Source of the DNA: Vulcanimicrobiota bacterium
GTDB lineage: Bacteria; Vulcanimicrobiota; Vulcanimicrobiia; Vulcanimicrobiales; Vulcanimicrobiaceae
Length of the DNA: 8,193 bases
Direction of reading: 5' to 3'
Assembly: GCA_019237435.1 (NCBI GenBank)
Contig: JAFAHB010000007.1
Span: forward strand, 1-8,193
Shown: positions 5,498 to 8,193 of the stretch, piece after piece
Position numbering within the stretch: position 1 is the first letter of the stretch
How the letters are laid out: each line of letters opens with the position of its first letter
The notes under the pieces: model-generated
What the model was told of the DNA's origin: nothing
Databases searched by the model: none
The model's input: only the letters and a program-made list of their open reading frames with translations
Made by a program: the position numbers and the translations under genes

Positions 5498-6336
5498 ACG
5501 TTCGCCGCACCACACTGTTGATCGCAATCGTCTTGGCGATCGGAACCGGGTGGCTTACGCTGACCTATCTCTCGTCGCTGCGGCCGGCGCAGAACGAGCC
5601 GCGCCAAGTGCTGATCGCTACGCAGGATATACCGGCGCGCGAACCGGTCACGTCGCAAATGTTTCGCGTTGAGACTCGCTCCGCGAGTTCGCTTCAGCCC
5701 GATGCGGTCGGCGACCCGCGCCGCGCGATCGGCGCGTTGGCGCTCGTTACGATTCCTGCCGGCTCGCAGCTGACCGCGTCTGCGCTCGGGAACAACGTCG
5801 CTTTCGCGCTGCCGGTGCGTCTGGCGCCGGGCATGCGCGCGGTGAGCATACCGATCGACCGCGTCAAAGGCGTCGCCGGATTGATTCAGCCCGGCGATCG
5901 CGTTGACGTCATCGCCGTGCCGCCCCAGCACGGAAACGGATCTCCCGGGAAGGCGGTCACGATCCTGCGGGGCGTTCTAGTGCTTGCCGTCGGCAACGCG
6001 TTGGAGGACATTTCGGCAACCCCGTCGCCGGAGGAAGCGAACGCGGCAACCGTCACGCTGGCGGTGAATCCGAAGCAAGCCGATTTACTGGCATGGGCCG
6101 ATACGAACGCCAGCATTCGGCTGGCACTTCGCTCGCCGCGCGAACCGATTCGCTCGCAGCCCACCGAGCAGCTAACGCTGAGCACTGGAAACGACACCCT
6201 GCCGGCGCCGGCCATCCCGCTGCTGCCGCCGCCTGCACCGGTTCCGGCGGTCGGCGCGCCCCCGTCGCACACGTTCTCTAGCCCCGTTCAGGTGATCGTC
6301 GGCGATAAAGTCGTCGATCCCGCCAGCGCGCAGTAG
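5494..6336 (+). CDS. rcpC: Flp pilus assembly protein RcpC/CpaB
   Basis: A 280-residue inner-membrane-anchored periplasmic protein of the CpaB/RcpC family, which links the Tad machinery to the secretin. A single N-terminal hydrophobic segment spans about residues 7-27 (TTLLIAIVLAIGTGWLTLTY). An SAF domain covers about 37-98, with RQVLIATQDIPAREPVTSQM and then LVTIPAGSQLTASAL. The RcpC/CpaB core covers about 108-215: LAPGMRAVSIPIDRVKGVAG, LIQPGDRVDVIAV, then ATVTLAVNPKQADLLAWA and ASIRLALRSP. A proline-rich stretch (237-258) precedes the short C-terminal strand VQVIVGDKVV. Length and order are typical. The ribosome site GAGG (5482-5485) is eight bases upstream, and the start overlaps the tadV stop. 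It is followed after ten bases by the TadZ-TadA gene, so all these genes probably share one transcript. Confidence 0.94.
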   Translation: MNVRRTTLLIAIVLAIGTGWLTLTYLSSLRPAQNEPRQVLIATQDIPAREPVTSQMFRVETRSASSLQPDAVGDPRRAIGALALVTIPAGSQLTASALGNNVAFALPVRLAPGMRAVSIPIDRVKGVAGLIQPGDRVDVIAVPPQHGNGSPGKAVTILRGVLVLAVGNALEDISATPSPEEANAATVTLAVNPKQADLLAWADTNASIRLALRSPREPIRSQPTEQLTLSTGNDTLPAPAIPLLPPPAPVPAVGAPPSHTFSSPVQVIVGDKVVDPASAQ

Positions 6337-6346
6337 GGAGCGCGCG

Positions 6347-8193
6347 ATGGCCGATCCTCGTATCGCGGTTTTTATCGGCTCGAAGGGCGGCACGGGCACG
6401 ACGACCCTCTGCCGCGAGTTGGCGCGAGCGCTTCGCGAGTCAGGAAACGTCGCATTCGTCGATGCCGATCTCGCAGGCCGCCGCAGCATCGCGCTGCTCA
6501 TGGAGATGGTTCGAACGCTCGACACTTCGCGCAACGCTTCGCCGATCTCAAGCGCGCGCAACGAAGGAATCACCGTCGTCGAGCTCGCCGATCGATACGA
6601 TACCGCCTTCGCGCTGGGTGAAGACGCCGTCGAAGCCTTCCTCGACGGCATGCGCGGATTCACCGATATCATCGTGGATGCGCCGCAGCCTTTCGCCGCC
6701 GCCGTTCGCCCCTTCGTGGCACGCGCGACGCGCTTCTTCATCGTCTTGGAGCCGACGCTGCTCGGTGCGGCGGGAGCGCAATCGATGCTGGCGGACCTTG
6801 TCCGATTCGGCATCCCCTCCGATCGAATCGATCTCGTAACGAATGCACGCAGCGATATCGGCGTGGTAGGGCGCAGCGACATCGAGGCCGTGCTCGCCAA
6901 TCGGATCGTCGGCGAAGTTCCGATCTCCACGAGTCGAAACTACGCGCGGAGCATCGCTAACTTGAAGCGCTATATCGAGTCCCTTTCGCCGCAAGCGCCG
7001 CTGACCGCGTTGCAGCCGTCGTCGAATACGGCGAACGGCGAGAATAACGGCTCGCGCCGCCGGCTTCCGGCGCTCAACGGTTCTACGAAGGACTCCGTGC
7101 TCGAAGCCGAGCGGGACGTCTTCAAACGCGAAGTGCACGACGCGCTGCTGCGCCAAGTCGACCTGGTTTCCGCCAGCATCGCGCACACCGACGCTGCGCG
7201 GCTAGCGGAACTGCGTGCGACGGTGGAGAGCATAACGGCCCAGCTGGTCGCGGAGAGCAGGTTCCACGGGTCCGCCGAGGACCTCGCTCGCTTGCGGCAA
7301 GAGATCATTGATGAAGCTTTGGGGTTAGGACCGCTCGAAGATCTGATCAAGGACCCCGAGATCACCGAAGTCATGGTCAACGGTCCGGATACGATCTATA
7401 TCGAGCGCAACGGCGTGATCGAGCCAACCGCAAAGCGCTTCACCGATGACCGGCAGTTGCGCCTCATCATAGAACGCATCGTCACGCCGCTTGGCCGGCG
7501 GATCGACGAGGCCTCGCCGATGGTTGATGCGCGCCTGCCGGACGGTTCGCGAGTCAACGCGATCATCGAGCCGTTGGCCGTGGACGGCGCGATGCTGACG
7601 ATTCGCCGGTTCGGCCACCACCGCTTGACGGTCGAGGATCTGATCAAAAGCAGTTCGGCGCCGGCCGAAGTCATGGATTTCCTACGCGCCGCCGTCGAAG
7701 CTCGGCTCAACTGCGTCGTCAGCGGAGGCACCGGTTCGGGCAAAACGACCTTCCTGAACGTCCTCTCGTCGTTCTTGCCGGACCGCGAGCGAATCGTCAC
7801 GATCGAAGATGCCGCCGAACTCTCGCTAAATCAATCCCATGTCGTCCGCCTGGAATCGCGACCGCCAAACGTCGAGGGATCGGGCGAGGTGCGCATTCGA
7901 GATCTCTTCCGCAACGCATTGCGCATGCGCCCCGACCGAATCATCATCGGTGAATGTCGTGGACCCGAAGCGCTCGATATGCTGCAGGCAATGAACACCG
8001 GCCACGATGGGTCGCTGACGACCATTCACGCAAACAGCCCGCGCGACGCACTCTCCCGAATCGAGACGATGGTGCTGATGGCCGGCTTTGACCTGCCGGT
8101 TCGCGCGGTGCGGGAGCAAATCGCAAGCGCCCTCGATTTAGTCGTTCACACCGCGCGCCTGCGCGATGGAACGCGTAAGGTTGTGGCAGTCAG
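6347..8193 (+). CDS. tadZ-tadA: TadZ/CpaE-TadA/CpaF fusion: ParA/MinD-like ATPase joined to pilus secretion ATPase (3' end outside window)
   Basis: One frame without a stop gives 615 residues to the right edge. Residues of about 4-215 are a MinD/ParA-type ATPase. A deviant P-loop [10 protein letters not shown] (11-20) keeps the early Lys13 but has Thr in place of the usual GK[ST] lysine, as in many CpaE/TadZ proteins; VDADL (38-42) and DIIVDAP (107-113) follow. The N-terminal receiver-like domain of many CpaE proteins is absent. Residues 214-250 form an Asn/Ser/Pro-rich linker. From about 251 the chain is a normal TadA/CpaF ATPase: helical N-domain ([13 protein letters not shown]), [19 protein letters not shown] (328-346), Walker [10 protein letters not shown] (460-468), Asp box TIEDAAEL (485-492), Walker [10 protein letters not shown] (531-539) and His box [14 protein letters not shown] (552-565). 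Roughly 50-70 C-terminal residues should lie beyond the edge. GGGAG six bases upstream supports the ATG at 6347. These two activities are normally separate adjacent genes. A frameshift error is unlikely, since both halves lie in exactly the same frame. Confidence 0.92.
   Translation, partial: MADPRIAVFIGSKGGTGTTTLCRELARALRESGNVAFVDADLAGRRSIALLMEMVRTLDTSRNASPISSARNEGITVVELADRYDTAFALGEDAVEAFLDGMRGFTDIIVDAPQPFAAAVRPFVARATRFFIVLEPTLLGAAGAQSMLADLVRFGIPSDRIDLVTNARSDIGVVGRSDIEAVLANRIVGEVPISTSRNYARSIANLKRYIESLSPQAPLTALQPSSNTANGENNGSRRRLPALNGSTKDSVLEAERDVFKREVHDALLRQVDLVSASIAHTDAARLAELRATVESITAQLVAESRFHGSAEDLARLRQEIIDEALGLGPLEDLIKDPEITEVMVNGPDTIYIERNGVIEPTAKRFTDDRQLRLIIERIVTPLGRRIDEASPMVDARLPDGSRVNAIIEPLAVDGAMLTIRRFGHHRLTVEDLIKSSSAPAEVMDFLRAAVEARLNCVVSGGTGSGKTTFLNVLSSFLPDRERIVTIEDAAELSLNQSHVVRLESRPPNVEGSGEVRIRDLFRNALRMRPDRIIIGECRGPEALDMLQAMNTGHDGSLTTIHANSPRDALSRIETMVLMAGFDLPVRAVREQIASALDLVVHTARLRDGTRKVVAV
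7088..7099 (+). promoter_or_regulatory. Possible internal ribosome site and GTG start for a stand-alone TadA
   Basis: Within the linker of the fusion, AAGGA (7088-7092) lies four bases before an in-frame GTG (7097-7099, codon 251). A product starting there, [20 protein letters not shown], would begin just where a free TadA/CpaF protein normally begins. This could be a relic of the former gene boundary, or a working second start that makes separate TadA besides the fusion. The match is short and may be chance. Confidence 0.35.

Noticed and set aside
6960..7100. Fusion explained by a sequencing frameshift
   Set aside because: A single indel would put the two halves in different frames, but they share one frame. 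Only a substituted stop codon could create an artefact, and that remains a minor possibility.
6172..7800. Long minus-strand frames opposite the fusion gene (such as 6172-6930, 6548-7186 and 7396-7800)
   Set aside because: Their translations are low-complexity Arg/Ser/Ala-rich sequence expected from antisense reading of GC-rich coding DNA, and all lie opposite well-supported domains.

Overview
The window is most of a Tad/Flp (tight adherence, type IVc) pilus locus, arranged as two divergent transcription units around a 198-bp regulatory gap (3834-4031). The host is a diderm bacterium, because an outer-membrane secretin is present. DNA is GC-rich (roughly 60% by eye) and all genes are tightly packed. 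The gene order is not the classical flp-tadV-rcpCAB-tadZABCDEFG order of Pasteurellaceae or the cpa order of Caulobacter. It could fit a lesser-known environmental phylum such as Candidatus Eremiobacterota, but that is an impression and not shown by the sequence.

Minus-strand unit, read right to left: a secretin (RcpA/CpaC, 2412-3833); a TadG-like anchored protein with an unusual Asn-Gly-Ser-rich repeat domain (1187-2383); two TadE-type pseudopilins (723-1190 and 304-726); and a further unrecognised gene that runs off the left edge (1-287). The three pilus-biogenesis genes after the secretin are linked by 4-base ATGA stop/start overlaps.

Plus-strand unit, read left to right: a secreted protein with a stalk-like (copper amine oxidase N-terminal-like) domain and a second beta-rich domain (4032-4766); the 53-residue major pilin Flp (4808-4969), too short for most ORF cut-offs; a hairpin; the prepilin peptidase TadV/CpaA (5051-5497); the periplasmic assembly protein RcpC/CpaB (5494-6336); and one long open frame from 6347 past the right edge. 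That last frame joins a TadZ/CpaE-type ParA/MinD ATPase to a TadA/CpaF-type secretion ATPase.

How the parts fit: TadV cleaves Flp, and probably the TadE pseudopilins, after a conserved Gly (G^xxxxE). The TadA half powers pilus extrusion, the TadZ half would position the machine, RcpC connects the inner membrane to the secretin, and RcpA forms the outer-membrane channel. TadB/TadC platform proteins and an RcpB/TadD equivalent are not in the window and would be expected to the right or elsewhere.

The main unusual points are the in-frame TadZ-TadA fusion (with a possible internal start that could also yield TadA alone), the stalk-domain protein next to the pilin, the repeat-built TadG C-terminus, and a perfect 16-bp palindrome in the divergent promoter region.
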